This document shows, in pieces, positions 36,751-45,615 of a stretch of DNA of 64,000 nt (the stretch's first letter is position 1; each line of letters starts with the position of its first letter). The notes below the pieces were generated by a model. The model was not told the origin of the DNA. It was given only the letters and a program-made list of their open reading frames with translations, and did no database searches. The stretch is from JBKHYJ01 sp046565505 (GTDB lineage Bacteria; Acidobacteriota; Blastocatellia; UBA7656). The position numbers and the translations under genes are program-made. The stretch covers positions 1-64,000 of the forward strand of contig JBKHYJ010000050.1 of assembly GCA_046565505.1 (NCBI GenBank). Direction: 5' to 3'.

Positions 36751-37689
36751 ATGCGATTGGACTTGAATCTCCTGGAAGTATTCTGCTGCGTATACAAAGA
36801 GGGCAGCTTTTCGAGGGCAGCCCAAAAACTTCGCCTCTCACAGCCGACCGTCAGCGGGCACATCAAAAACCTTGAAGACTACCTGGGCGCGAAGCTGTTT
36901 AACCGCCTGCCCCGCCAGGTGGTGCCCACGCGCGCGGGCGAAATCCTCTACAGGCGCGGCCAGGCCATAATGGCCGAGAAGGAATCCGCGCTTCAGGAGC
37001 TGAAAAGATTTCTTAACCGCATGGAGGGCTCGCTCGCGGTCTGCTGCAGCACGATTCCTGGCGAATACTTGATCCCGCAAATAGCCGCCTCTTTCCATGA
37101 GCGGTTCCCCGCCGTCGTCATCGAGATGAACGTTTCCGACTCTCAGGCGGTTTGCAACGACACGCTGAGCGGCAAAGCGGAACTCGGGTTCGCGGGCGCG
37201 AGGATGGAGACGGTGGGGCTTGAGTTCCGCCACTTCGCCTCCGACGAGATGGTGCTCGTCGTCCCGAACAATTCGGAGTGGCGTAAGACGAAATCCATCA
37301 GCCTCGACCGGTTGGCTGCGAAACCGATGCTCGTGCGCGAGGCCGGGTCGGGGACCAGGCTAGCTTTTGAAAAGACGGTCGGGCGCGCGCTGAATGAGTT
37401 CAACGTGGTCGGGTATTTCGGCTCATCTAATTCGATCAAAGCGGCGATCAGGTCGGGCCTCGGGGTGTCCGTGCTCTCGCTCTTGTCGGTTAAATCCGAG
37501 ATCGAAAGCGGCGCGTTCAAGACCGTAGAGATCGAGGGAATAGACGCGCTGCGCCGCGACTTTTACGCCATCTTTAATAAGCACTTCGCCCTCTCCCCTA
37601 TAGCCGAAGAGTTCCTAGACTTCGTGCTCCACAGGCCGGCGGGCGCCGAACACCGCCCCTCCCTCAGGCCGAAGCATTCTAAGCTTTAA
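36751..37689 (+). CDS. LysR-family transcriptional regulator
   Basis: 312 aa from the ATG of MRLDLNLLEVF, the usual LysR N-terminus; an upstream frame extension is dismissed. The winged helix-turn-helix is clear (FSRAAQKLRLSQPTVSGHIKNLEDYLGAKLFNRLPR, about 17-52), followed by the linker helix and a two-lobed substrate-binding domain (CCSTIPGEYLIPQIAASF, ELGFAGARME, AGSGTRLAFEKTV, GLGVSVLS) like CysB/CysL members. The ligand is unknown. The gene is flanked by unrelated genes in the same direction, so its target is not obvious. Confidence 0.92.
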   Translation: MRLDLNLLEVFCCVYKEGSFSRAAQKLRLSQPTVSGHIKNLEDYLGAKLFNRLPRQVVPTRAGEILYRRGQAIMAEKESALQELKRFLNRMEGSLAVCCSTIPGEYLIPQIAASFHERFPAVVIEMNVSDSQAVCNDTLSGKAELGFAGARMETVGLEFRHFASDEMVLVVPNNSEWRKTKSISLDRLAAKPMLVREAGSGTRLAFEKTVGRALNEFNVVGYFGSSNSIKAAIRSGLGVSVLSLLSVKSEIESGAFKTVEIEGIDALRRDFYAIFNKHFALSPIAEEFLDFVLHRPAGAEHRPSLRPKHSKL

Positions 37690-37863
37690 CTATAGCTCCG
37701 AGCGCAAACCATAGAGATTACCTATTGGAAATAATCCGGGGCCTTCCGATAAGCTTGATTATTGATCGGCCATCGGCTGGCCCGGCCTGCCGGCCGCTCG
37801 ACCTTATAAAGTAAGGGCCAACCTGTAAGATTAATTCCGCCATTGCCGCCGGGGGAGGTCTAT

Positions 37864-38883
37864 ATGAAGAATCGGTTAAAGCCACTCGTGCTCGCGCTAA
37901 TTTTATTGCCCGCGCCGGCATTGTGCCGCGCCGGCGCTCCGCCCCCGGAGCCTAAAGTGCGCGTATTCCAGTTCAGCTACAAAGCCACCATCAATCAAGT
38001 GCCGGGAGGCACAAAGCACCTGGGCGTGTGGCTACCCTACCCGACGACGGACGCGAACCAGGAGGTGTCTGATATCCAAGTATCAAGCCCCGGGAAACCC
38101 GCCGTGTACGCAGAACCCAGGTATGGCAACTCGATCCTGTACGTCTCGGTGGATGACCTGGGCGCCGCACCCATCGATATACAGGTGAGCTTCAAGGTCC
38201 GCCGCTCGGAAAATATACGCAAGGACTTCGCCCGAGTGAGCCATGCGTCGAACGCGCCGCTCGACCCCGCGATTGAAATGTATTTGCAACCTGACAGACT
38301 TGTCCCCATCAACGCGCAGATCAGGCAGTGGGCGGCGGAAGTGACAAGGGGCAAGAAGACCGACCTGGAGAAGGCGCGGGCGATTTACGATTACACGCTG
38401 GCGACGATGAAATACGACAAGAGCGGGGAAGGGTGGGGCCGCGGCGACATCCTCTACGCATGCGACGCGAAGCGCGGGAATTGCACGGACTTCCATGCGG
38501 TCTTCATCGGGTTTTGCAGGAGCCTCGGAATACCTGCCCGGTTCGCCATCGGATTCCCGCTCCCGGAAAAACGTGGCGAGGGGGAGATAGCCGGCTATCA
38601 TTGCTGGGCGGAATTCTACCTCAAAGGCTATGGCTGGGTCCCGGTCGATGCGAGCGAGGCCTGGAAGCACCCCGAGAAGCGCGACTATTTCTTCGGCGCG
38701 CACGACGAGAACCGCGTGCAACTGTCGAGCGGCCGCGACATCACCCTGCGGCCAAGGCAGCAGGGCGCGGCGCTCAATTACTTCGTCTACCCTTACGCGG
38801 AGGCCGATGGCAAGCCCATCGACACGATCAAGCGCGAGTTCCGATTCAAAGACCTGGGCGAAACCGACGCGAAGGCCTTCTGA
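37864..38883 (+). CDS. exported transglutaminase-like cysteine protease-fold protein
   Basis: 339 aa from the ATG of MKNRLKP, preceded by GGGGGAGG. The signal peptide ends near CRAGAP. An N-terminal beta domain (about 30-130) precedes a transglutaminase core with the catalytic triad Cys207 (KRGNCTDFH), His246 (GYHCWAEFY) and Asp262 (WVPVDASEAW). Bacterial members act as peptidases or amide-bond-forming enzymes in the envelope. All triad residues are present. Two successive hairpins lie after the stop. Confidence 0.88.
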   Translation: MKNRLKPLVLALILLPAPALCRAGAPPPEPKVRVFQFSYKATINQVPGGTKHLGVWLPYPTTDANQEVSDIQVSSPGKPAVYAEPRYGNSILYVSVDDLGAAPIDIQVSFKVRRSENIRKDFARVSHASNAPLDPAIEMYLQPDRLVPINAQIRQWAAEVTRGKKTDLEKARAIYDYTLATMKYDKSGEGWGRGDILYACDAKRGNCTDFHAVFIGFCRSLGIPARFAIGFPLPEKRGEGEIAGYHCWAEFYLKGYGWVPVDASEAWKHPEKRDYFFGAHDENRVQLSSGRDITLRPRQQGAALNYFVYPYAEADGKPIDTIKREFRFKDLGETDAKAF

Positions 38884-38902
38884 CCGGAAGGCGACCTGGT
38901 CA

Positions 38903-38931
38903 GGCGCAGGGCCGATTCTCTGCCCTGCGCC
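38903..38931 (+). terminator. first hairpin after the transglutaminase gene
   Basis: Perfect 10-bp stem GGCGCAGGGC (38903-38912) with 38922-38931 and a 9-nt loop, about 20 bp past the stop. Confidence 0.5.
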
Positions 38932-38963
38932 CGCTCCTACGGAAGAGCCGCCCATACTTGTAT

Positions 38964-39007
38964 GCGGGAACGGGCGCGGGATACGAAAATCCCGCGCCCG
39001 TTCCCGC
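38964..39007. terminator. 19-bp perfect hairpin between convergent genes
   Basis: Arms 38964-38982 and 38989-39007 are perfectly complementary with a 6-nt ACGAAA loop. It sits 23 bp from the stop of the leftward dihaem gene and 80 bp from the transglutaminase stop, so it can end both transcripts. No U tract on either side. Confidence 0.65.
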
Positions 39008-39030
39008 GTGCCGGATGCCACTTCTATGAA

Positions 39031-41979
39031 CTACTGAAGCGACTTCAGGTAAAGTATTAAAGCTTCGAGGTCGCCGGCCGACAGGTGAGAAGTCTTGCCG
39101 TGCGTGCCTTTGATTACGCGGACGTTATTCGCCGCGAGCGCGGGGTTGAGCCGCCCGCCCGTGACGAGCGGGGCCAGGTTATTCGTACCCAACTGGTCTA
39201 TCAATGGCTTGCCGCCGGGGCCGGGGGCCGTCGGGCTGTCCAGGCTCACGAGTATCTGGCCCATGCCATCGCCCGCGAGTTGGCCGCTCCTGTCGGCGAC
39301 GGTGATCGGGACCTGCGTGGGCAGTATGACGGGCGGGGCGCCGAGGAAGCTCTTCGCGGTCGCCCTGTTGTGATCCGAACGGACCGTGCGGAAGTTGAAC
39401 CCGCGCTCGCCCGGTTGTAGCAATGGCGAATCAGGCTCCAGGAGGATCTCCCTCACGGTGTGAGCGAACCCATAGTGCAGCCACCTCGGGACGGCGTCCC
39501 AGAAGGTCCTTAGATGTTTCGTGTTCCGGCTGCTGAAGTTTTGCGGCGTGCCCACGTCCTGCGGCGGCCCGAACTTGATGAAGAAGTAGTCGGTGTTCGG
39601 GCGGAAGAAAGGCCCGTTGCCATCCACGGTTGATTCGCTGATGACTCCCGGCTCGTGGATGTTGTAATCCTGGAACGTGTCATCGACTACGCCGTTGGTC
39701 ATCTTGTTGCCGTTGTGATGGCAGTCGGCGCAGCCCGCGCCGCCTTGCGCCACCTTATCAGTGAATATCTGTTTGCCCCTGGCGATCATCGCAGCCTCGG
39801 AAGAATCCGGGAATTGCGTGAGCGGGTTCGGCAGCCGCCGCACCTCGTTCTGCGACCAGAGAATTTGCAGGTAAGCCATGTCGTAATAGCCCACCTTGAA
39901 AGCCTTGCCGTTGAGCTCCGGCCTGCCGATGGCCCTCGAATCTTCTTCGGTCTTCCTGAGCACGTACTCTTCGCGCGCCCTGAACCGCTCGACCGGGTCC
40001 GCCTGCGGGAAGAGCGGCGTCGGGGCGCGCTCGCCCAACAGCACCTCGCCGTTACACGCGGAGGCGTAGGCCATGAAGTCGTTGTTCAGCCCTTCGTACC
40101 ACTCGGGCCAGTTGTCGGAGATGTCTTTGTTCTGCGGGCACACCTTCACCCCGCCGACGGCGTTCGCGGCGACGTTCCACTGGCAGCCATCCTGCCGCCC
40201 GTCCCAGTGGCAGAAGCCGCATGACTTATGCCCATCGTCCGAGTAGGCGGAAGAGAAGAACCACCTCAGCCCCACCTCCTCGTCTGTCGCGAACAGGCCC
40301 TGGCCGTTGCCGCCCGTCGTCGGGTCCGGCGTGGTCGGCGTGACGCCGACCGGCACGAATCCCGCGCGCACCAGGCCGCCATCGTTTCGCACGCCGAGGA
40401 ACGAAACGTCTTCGGTCTGGAAATTGGCGACGTAGATCATGTCACCCGAGGGCGAGACTTCGACGCCCTGCGGAGTTATGCCGCCCGTCAATTCGATCCC
40501 GAGCGGGGTCAGTATTTGTGACGGGTCGGCCGCGTTCTGATTTATGCGGAAGGCCTGCACCCTTTCCGAATGCGCGAACGTGACGAACAGCAGGTCGCCT
40601 TTTACGACCATCTGCTCGGGGCCGCTGCCCTTGATTATCTTCTGGGCGTCCGCGTGGTCGTGCAGGTCCACGTACTGGCCCGGCGTGACGAGCTGCGAGA
40701 TATCGCGCCCCTCGTCCACGTACCGGTAGACGAACAGGTTTGTGGCCGTGTCGAAGACGTTCAGCTCGCTGCCTATGTCGTCAAACGTGGTCGCCTTGGT
40801 CGCGTCGCTCATCACGGGCGTGTAGCCGAGCGGCTGGCCGTTGTTCTTTATAGCGACGCCATTGGCGTCCTTCGTCGGCAGCCCGTGGCCCGACTCCCGC
40901 TCGTTCAACCGCGTGTTCGTTTCCTGGCCGCTCACTATGCCCCATCGGCCGGCGACCTTCACGTCCGTCGCCAACCCCCCGAGCGGCATGACCTTGATTA
41001 GCGTGTTGGCGTCGCCCGCGACGTTGATGGCCGCGACCGTATGGCCGATCGTGTTGGCCACGTAAAGCGTGCGGCCATCCGCGCTCAGATCAAGGTCTCG
41101 CGGGTTCGCACGCTCCAGGTCTGTCGTGCCGGTCGGTATCTCCGCGATCTGCGTGAAGAACGGGCCGGGGTCCACGCGGAAGGCGCGCACCTGGTCCTTG
41201 AACCTGTCGGTGACGTAAGCCCTCGTCCCGTCCTGATTGAAGATGACCTTCTCGCCGTAAAATCCCGTCTCAAATTCGCCGATGACCCTGTCGCTGGCCG
41301 TGTCGATCACGCTCGCGAAGTTCCCGAACATATTCAACACGACGGCGTAGTTGCGCGGGTATATGCGCGTGTTGAGCGGGGCGATCTTCACGCCTATCGG
41401 GCGCGTGCCGCGGCGGACCCCCTGCGGGCGCAGGTCCACCCATGTCATCACGCGCTGCGTGTGCGCATCGACGACGGCGACGCGCCAGTCGGGGTAACCC
41501 TCCCTGCCGGGGAGCGTGACGTAAAGCTTATTCCCGTCGGGCGTGAGCGCCAGCGCGCGGGGCTCGCTGCGGAACGGCTGCTTGCGGAAAGGCCAGAACT
41601 GGTTGCCGCTCTTGACGACCGGGTTATTAGGGTTGATGCGCGTGCCCGGGTCAGGCCGCCCGTCGATGTAGCCCGCGCCGAACATAATCTTGGTGAAGCG
41701 TTCGAGGCCGCCTCGCTCCCCGGCCGGCTCCTGGCCGACTACGTCTTTGACCGGGTCGCTATTCTGGCCGGTGATTATTCTGCCCCGCGAGTCCGTCTTG
41801 ACCGCGGTGGTGAAGAATCGCAGGTTGAACGGCGCCTCCGACGGCGTGCTCAAAACTCTGCGCTCGAACGGGGCCGAAAGCGTAGTGCTGACCTGATTGG
41901 CGCTCGTGCTGAAGGTGACCACCGCCACCCCCGCCACGAGCGCGAGCGCCAGGATTACATATTTAATTCTCTCGATCAT
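39031..41979 (-). CDS. exported YVTN beta-propeller protein with two c-type haem motifs
   Basis: 982 aa with an N-terminal signal or anchor (KYVILALALVAGVAVVTF). The N-terminal two thirds form a YVTN/YncE-like propeller (LYVTLPGR, AVVLNMFGNFASVIDTASDRV, LYVANTIGHTVAAINVAG, IYVANFQTEDVSFLGV). The C-terminal part contains two CxxCH haem sites, Cys587-Cys590-His591 (SCGFCH) and Cys750-Cys753-His754 (CADCH), in a MauG/cytochrome-c-peroxidase-like setting. It is probably a periplasmic or surface electron-transfer protein; peroxidase or oxidase activity is possible but unproven. The gene is alone. Confidence 0.87.
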   Translation of the reverse strand: MIERIKYVILALALVAGVAVVTFSTSANQVSTTLSAPFERRVLSTPSEAPFNLRFFTTAVKTDSRGRIITGQNSDPVKDVVGQEPAGERGGLERFTKIMFGAGYIDGRPDPGTRINPNNPVVKSGNQFWPFRKQPFRSEPRALALTPDGNKLYVTLPGREGYPDWRVAVVDAHTQRVMTWVDLRPQGVRRGTRPIGVKIAPLNTRIYPRNYAVVLNMFGNFASVIDTASDRVIGEFETGFYGEKVIFNQDGTRAYVTDRFKDQVRAFRVDPGPFFTQIAEIPTGTTDLERANPRDLDLSADGRTLYVANTIGHTVAAINVAGDANTLIKVMPLGGLATDVKVAGRWGIVSGQETNTRLNERESGHGLPTKDANGVAIKNNGQPLGYTPVMSDATKATTFDDIGSELNVFDTATNLFVYRYVDEGRDISQLVTPGQYVDLHDHADAQKIIKGSGPEQMVVKGDLLFVTFAHSERVQAFRINQNAADPSQILTPLGIELTGGITPQGVEVSPSGDMIYVANFQTEDVSFLGVRNDGGLVRAGFVPVGVTPTTPDPTTGGNGQGLFATDEEVGLRWFFSSAYSDDGHKSCGFCHWDGRQDGCQWNVAANAVGGVKVCPQNKDISDNWPEWYEGLNNDFMAYASACNGEVLLGERAPTPLFPQADPVERFRAREEYVLRKTEEDSRAIGRPELNGKAFKVGYYDMAYLQILWSQNEVRRLPNPLTQFPDSSEAAMIARGKQIFTDKVAQGGAGCADCHHNGNKMTNGVVDDTFQDYNIHEPGVISESTVDGNGPFFRPNTDYFFIKFGPPQDVGTPQNFSSRNTKHLRTFWDAVPRWLHYGFAHTVREILLEPDSPLLQPGERGFNFRTVRSDHNRATAKSFLGAPPVILPTQVPITVADRSGQLAGDGMGQILVSLDSPTAPGPGGKPLIDQLGTNNLAPLVTGGRLNPALAANNVRVIKGTHGKTSHLSAGDLEALILYLKSLQ

Positions 41980-42608
41980 ATTTTACCTCGCACGGAAAAT
42001 TCTTCTCATAGGCCCCGCCGGGCCTCGCGGGCGGACGGCGGCCGTCGGAGCGGCGGGCTTATCCCGGGCCCTTGCGGGGCAGGTTGTTATTCGGCGGGTG
42101 CGGTGTGAGTGAGGTGAGGCGCCGCTTATCTATTGTTCGTCGTACCGACTCGCTTTGAAAAAATCTCCCTGTCGCCCGATCATTCCTGAGCCTTTAACCC
42201 TGCTTCGGCCGGATGGCATCTAAGACATGCCGCCGCCATTACAAACAGAGGCCGGGTTTGCGGGAAAAATACCTGCCGGAGAAAAAAATACGCGGAGGGC
42301 GGAAAACAGAAAGCGGCGGGCGTTTAAGTCAATCCGGGCCGGCCCCGGCGTAGAACGCCGCGCAAGAGTCTCTTGCTTTTTCCTCAGCCTGCCGCCGACC
42401 CATTATCCTCATGTAATTTCCGGCGGCCTTACCTCTTACGCGCGGCCAGAAGATGTCGTAATAGGTGAGCGCCCATTCTATAAATCTATGCAAAATCGCG
42501 TACCCGTTTCCCGTTATAATCAGGCGAAAGAGATACTGAACGAGGCTGTTTGCGATACGAGGGCAGAGTTTTTATACATTGATTATACTTGCTGATTAAG
42601 GAGGAGTT
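41980..42608. other. spacer with abrupt shift from GC-rich to AT-richer
   Basis: 630 bp upstream of the divergent dihaem gene and the orphan at 42609. The left 400 bp are GC-rich and hold no ribosome-sited frame. From about 42480 the sequence turns AT-richer and includes TTTATACATTGATTATACTT just before the orphan gene, a plausible promoter region. Confidence 0.45.
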
Positions 42609-43496
42609 ATGCCGGATCATAGTGATGAGCGTGAGAGAGGGTTTGAGATACTATTCGTTTTATGTTTGATCTTGATGATAGCCATAGGATTTGCCTTCAT
42701 GTATAAAGGCCACGAAACGCATTCCGAATTCTGTAAAGCGGTGGGAGATGCGCTGGTAATAGCAGGCTTTCTGGGAATATTCATCGACCCTTTCGTAAAG
42801 AGACGTTTGGTCAAAGAGTCGATACGCAGCGTGGACAAGTTGCTGATCGGGTATGGTCTTCCGCCCGAGCTTCAGGACAGAATCAAAGACATTATGCGGA
42901 CGAGAGTGGTGCGCAAGCCGATGCGCATCGACCACAGGCTGACCCCGGTTAATAATAAACAGGTTAAGGTTCAGACCAGCGTTAAGTATTGGTTAGAAAA
43001 CATAAGTAATGAGCCACATGAGTTTCAGCAGCGCATCTATGTCGAGAAAGAAAAACAGCCTGATATTACTTTGTTATGCTGCGTCCTGGATGATAAGACA
43101 ATCACATACTGCTTAGATAAAGAGAAGTTACAGCAAGAGGGCCTTTTAATTGATGACGGAATTCGATTGAATGGGTACGGGAAGAAAGTGTCAATACAGC
43201 CTTCGCGTGGCAAGAAAGATCGCCTATATCAGTTCTACGCGGAATACTCTCAGATACTGCCCGAAGATCACACTGATTCGTTTAACCTGGTGCTTCCAGA
43301 CGTTAAAACGATTCACGTGATTATTACGGCAGAATACCCCAGGGAAGACTTTGTTTTCGGCACCACGCTAGAGAAGGTTGAGGGCACCGGGGACCCTGAT
43401 GAAAAGGAAAGATGGGAGGCGCAAAGGGCTTTCTTCCCTAACGAGCACATAACAGTATGGTGGCAGCCGAAGGCTACAGCGGGTGAAAAGAAATAG
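42609..43496 (+). CDS. orphan membrane protein with two N-terminal spans
   Basis: 295 aa. Two hydrophobic spans (about 13-32 FEILFVLCLILMIAIGFAF and 45-63 VGDALVIAGFLGIFI) are followed by a 230-residue cytosolic domain of mixed strands and helices, with Lys/Asp-rich patches and no motif I know. The strong AAGGAGG ribosome site fixes the start. Base composition and codon use are clearly less GC-rich than the flanks, so it was probably gained horizontally. Two short spans plus a large soluble domain resembles several uncharacterised sensor or effector proteins, but I assign no function. Confidence 0.65.
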   Translation: MPDHSDERERGFEILFVLCLILMIAIGFAFMYKGHETHSEFCKAVGDALVIAGFLGIFIDPFVKRRLVKESIRSVDKLLIGYGLPPELQDRIKDIMRTRVVRKPMRIDHRLTPVNNKQVKVQTSVKYWLENISNEPHEFQQRIYVEKEKQPDITLLCCVLDDKTITYCLDKEKLQQEGLLIDDGIRLNGYGKKVSIQPSRGKKDRLYQFYAEYSQILPEDHTDSFNLVLPDVKTIHVIITAEYPREDFVFGTTLEKVEGTGDPDEKERWEAQRAFFPNEHITVWWQPKATAGEKK

Positions 43497-43865
43497 CAAC
43501 GCAAACTCCCGCAGGCATAAATGAATGCACAACAAAAATCAAGGAGGCCACAAGGAAGCCTCCCGAAGTCCAAAAGATATTAGCGAACCTCGGCCATTAG
43601 CCGCCGCTGGTGGTGTGACCAAAACATGGGCTCTTTCTCATCATGATTATGTACCTCCGTTTACCTACGCTAAAATTATAGGCTATCGCGAATACCGATT
43701 CAATCCGAAACGTCACCCATGATAGTCGCCCCATACTAAAAGTCAAGACGCACTTTCGATCCCCGGCTCGCTATTAACACAAGCCACGGCGGGTGTCTTC
43801 AATCGCGAGCGGCCTGGAATTCGCGGCCCGCCGGCCTTCTGTTTTCCGCGTCCTGGCCCCCCCGG
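43497..43865. other. spacer after the orphan membrane gene
   Basis: 370 bp. A short imperfect hairpin (GGAGGC near 43543 with GCCTCC near 43558) follows the stop. A possible 65-residue frame at 43525-43722 has no ribosome site and no recognisable content, so I do not call it. Confidence 0.4.
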
Positions 43866-44477
43866 CTACTGGCTGCTGACCGTGAGATTGTTAACTACGC
43901 GGCGCACGCCCTTGACGGCTTTTGCGACTTTTTCGGCGCGCGCCTTGATCTCTTCGCTTGGCACGTTACCGCTGAGAGTCGCCGTCCCGTCCGCGAATTT
44001 CACGTCAATCGGATGCGTGCGAAGCTCCTGATCGTCCAGCAATTTCGTAGTCACATCAACCTCTATGCTCGTGTCTGTGACGGCGGGCGTGCTGGAGGTC
44101 GATGGCGCGGGGGACGACGCGCCGGGGACGGGCACTGGGACCGGCACGGGGACCGTGGTCGGCTGCGACTGCGAAGGCGGCACGACTACGACAGGGGGTT
44201 GCTGTTGGGACGGCTGCGCCGCGGCGCGGGCCGCGTCCGCCCTGGCCCTGTCACGCTCAATCTCCAACTGGGATTCGCGGGCCTGCCGGTTGTTGTTCAG
44301 GATCATCATCGTGATGAGCACGGCCGCCGCGATAGCGGCGATGACCAGGGCCGCGATGGCCGCGCCCGACATCCCGCGCCGCTCGTGGATCACCGAGTCA
44401 TACTGAGTCTCAACCACCGGCCGTCTTCCGACCGGCACGTCTTCGATTACTGTGCGCCTCTCTTGAATTTCAGCCAT
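43866..44477 (-). CDS. membrane-anchored BON-domain protein
   Basis: 203 aa: a soluble N-terminal 35 residues, one membrane span (AAIAALVIAAIAAAVLITMMIL, about 38-60), a coiled Ala/Arg/Glu stretch, a Pro/Val/Ser-rich linker with five successive VP dipeptides (about 108-118), and a C-terminal BON domain (about 135-203; VDVTTKLLDDQEL, VKFADGTATLSGNV, VRRVVNNLTV). BON domains bind membranes or stabilise envelope complexes under stress. The linker length suggests the BON domain reaches across the periplasm. Monocistronic. Confidence 0.85.
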   Translation of the reverse strand: MAEIQERRTVIEDVPVGRRPVVETQYDSVIHERRGMSGAAIAALVIAAIAAAVLITMMILNNNRQARESQLEIERDRARADAARAAAQPSQQQPPVVVVPPSQSQPTTVPVPVPVPVPGASSPAPSTSSTPAVTDTSIEVDVTTKLLDDQELRTHPIDVKFADGTATLSGNVPSEEIKARAEKVAKAVKGVRRVVNNLTVSSQ

Positions 44478-44656
44478 TTTATTTCCTACCTTTCTCGCGC
44501 CGACGCCTGCCTCGGCTCAGATAGAGTGATATTAAAATCGCGCCGCAGTTGTATCGGAACGCGGCATAGAAAAATGACGCGCGTACCGAAACGGACCGCC
44601 GTGCGGAGCTAAATCATAGCCCACTTCAAATTCCGCAATGTGCGTGCCGCAAAGCG

Positions 44657-44678
44657 GCTTCGGATTTTGGATTGCGAG
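44657..44678. repeat. single GGATTTTGGATTG-type arm
   Basis: The sequence GGCTTCGGATTTTGGATTGC matches the arms of the inverted repeats at 7290-7456 and 10217-10338. No complementary arm was found beside it. Confidence 0.4.
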
Positions 44679-44719
44679 TTGCGGGCATAGCCCCGTGAGT
44701 TAAACTCTGGGTAAAGGTT

Positions 44720-45439
44720 ATGAGAAGAGGTGAGCGCGGCCTGCCGGCCGACTTCCCCGGATACTTGATGCATTCGGACGAAGACACCCCCGTGCCTTCA
44801 TGGGAACAGGTCACGCGCAGCGTCGCGCGCCGAGACGAAGAGATGATTGCTCATGCCTCGCGGATAATCGCGGGCGCCGATGACGAGGCGGTCGCGCGCG
44901 CCGCCTGGGGCCTCTACCCCCCGGGCACTAAGCGGTCCGTCGCGCTGTTCGTGGATAAGATTTACGACGAAGGCTGGTTGGACGCCGTCGGTCGGATAAG
45001 GAATGCGTGGGATGGGGGCCTCTACTTTTGGCCGCGCGCGACGGCCCACGGCACGCTGCGCGACCTGCTCGACGCGAAGTCGGGCAGGGGCGGGTCTTAT
45101 ACATTTTGCAGCTTGCGAAATGGGCTGTTCGCCTACATCAACGCCTGGAACCACAGGGCATGGCGACTGGCATGGATGGAGACTGACGAGGCGGGCGCGG
45201 CCCTGCACGTAGGCATCTTCAAAGATGGCTCGGCCGAGGTCCATATGGAAGTCTTCAACCCGCTCTTCATCAAGGGCGCGCCGCCCGCGGATGTCGTCCG
45301 CATCCCGCTCGTCGGCTCGTACAATCACAGGCAGTTCCTACTGCACAGGAGGTGGGAGCAGGCCGGGTACGCCGCGGTCACACGCACGTCCGCGAACTTC
45401 TACCACCTGATGCGCGGGCGCGTGCCGCTGTCGTTTTAG
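44720..45439 (+). CDS. conserved hypothetical protein
   Basis: 239 aa, soluble, no signal. It starts with a helical region (WEQVTRSVARRDEEMIAHASRII, AARAAWGLY) and continues as a beta-rich domain with aromatic-rich strands (AYINAWNHRAWRLAWMETD, AEVHMEVFNPLFIKG, YNHRQFLLHRRWEQAGY). I do not recognise the family. GC content and codon use match the chromosome. AAAGG precedes the ATG. It is monocistronic, with a short hairpin-like CGCGCGA-TAC-TCGCGCG after the stop. Confidence 0.65.
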   Translation: MRRGERGLPADFPGYLMHSDEDTPVPSWEQVTRSVARRDEEMIAHASRIIAGADDEAVARAAWGLYPPGTKRSVALFVDKIYDEGWLDAVGRIRNAWDGGLYFWPRATAHGTLRDLLDAKSGRGGSYTFCSLRNGLFAYINAWNHRAWRLAWMETDEAGAALHVGIFKDGSAEVHMEVFNPLFIKGAPPADVVRIPLVGSYNHRQFLLHRRWEQAGYAAVTRTSANFYHLMRGRVPLSF

Positions 45440-45615
45440 AAGGGTTCCCGCGCGATACTCGCGCGCGGCACCTCGGGACCTGAATCCTGCTTTGCCTTTT
45501 TACTTATGCGTTTCTATAATCAGTCTCTACTCTTAGTAAACATCTAGCCTGTCTGGAGAACGCTGATAAGCGCGAGTAAAGTTTCAGCGGCGTTAAACGA
45601 ATCACAGGAGGATAA

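Noticed and set aside
41041..42108. 355-residue plus-strand frame overlapping the dihaem gene
   Set aside because: Antisense shadow with Arg/Ala-rich, motif-free translation.
43525..43722. 65-residue frame after the orphan membrane gene
   Set aside because: No Shine-Dalgarno and no recognisable sequence; likely chance.
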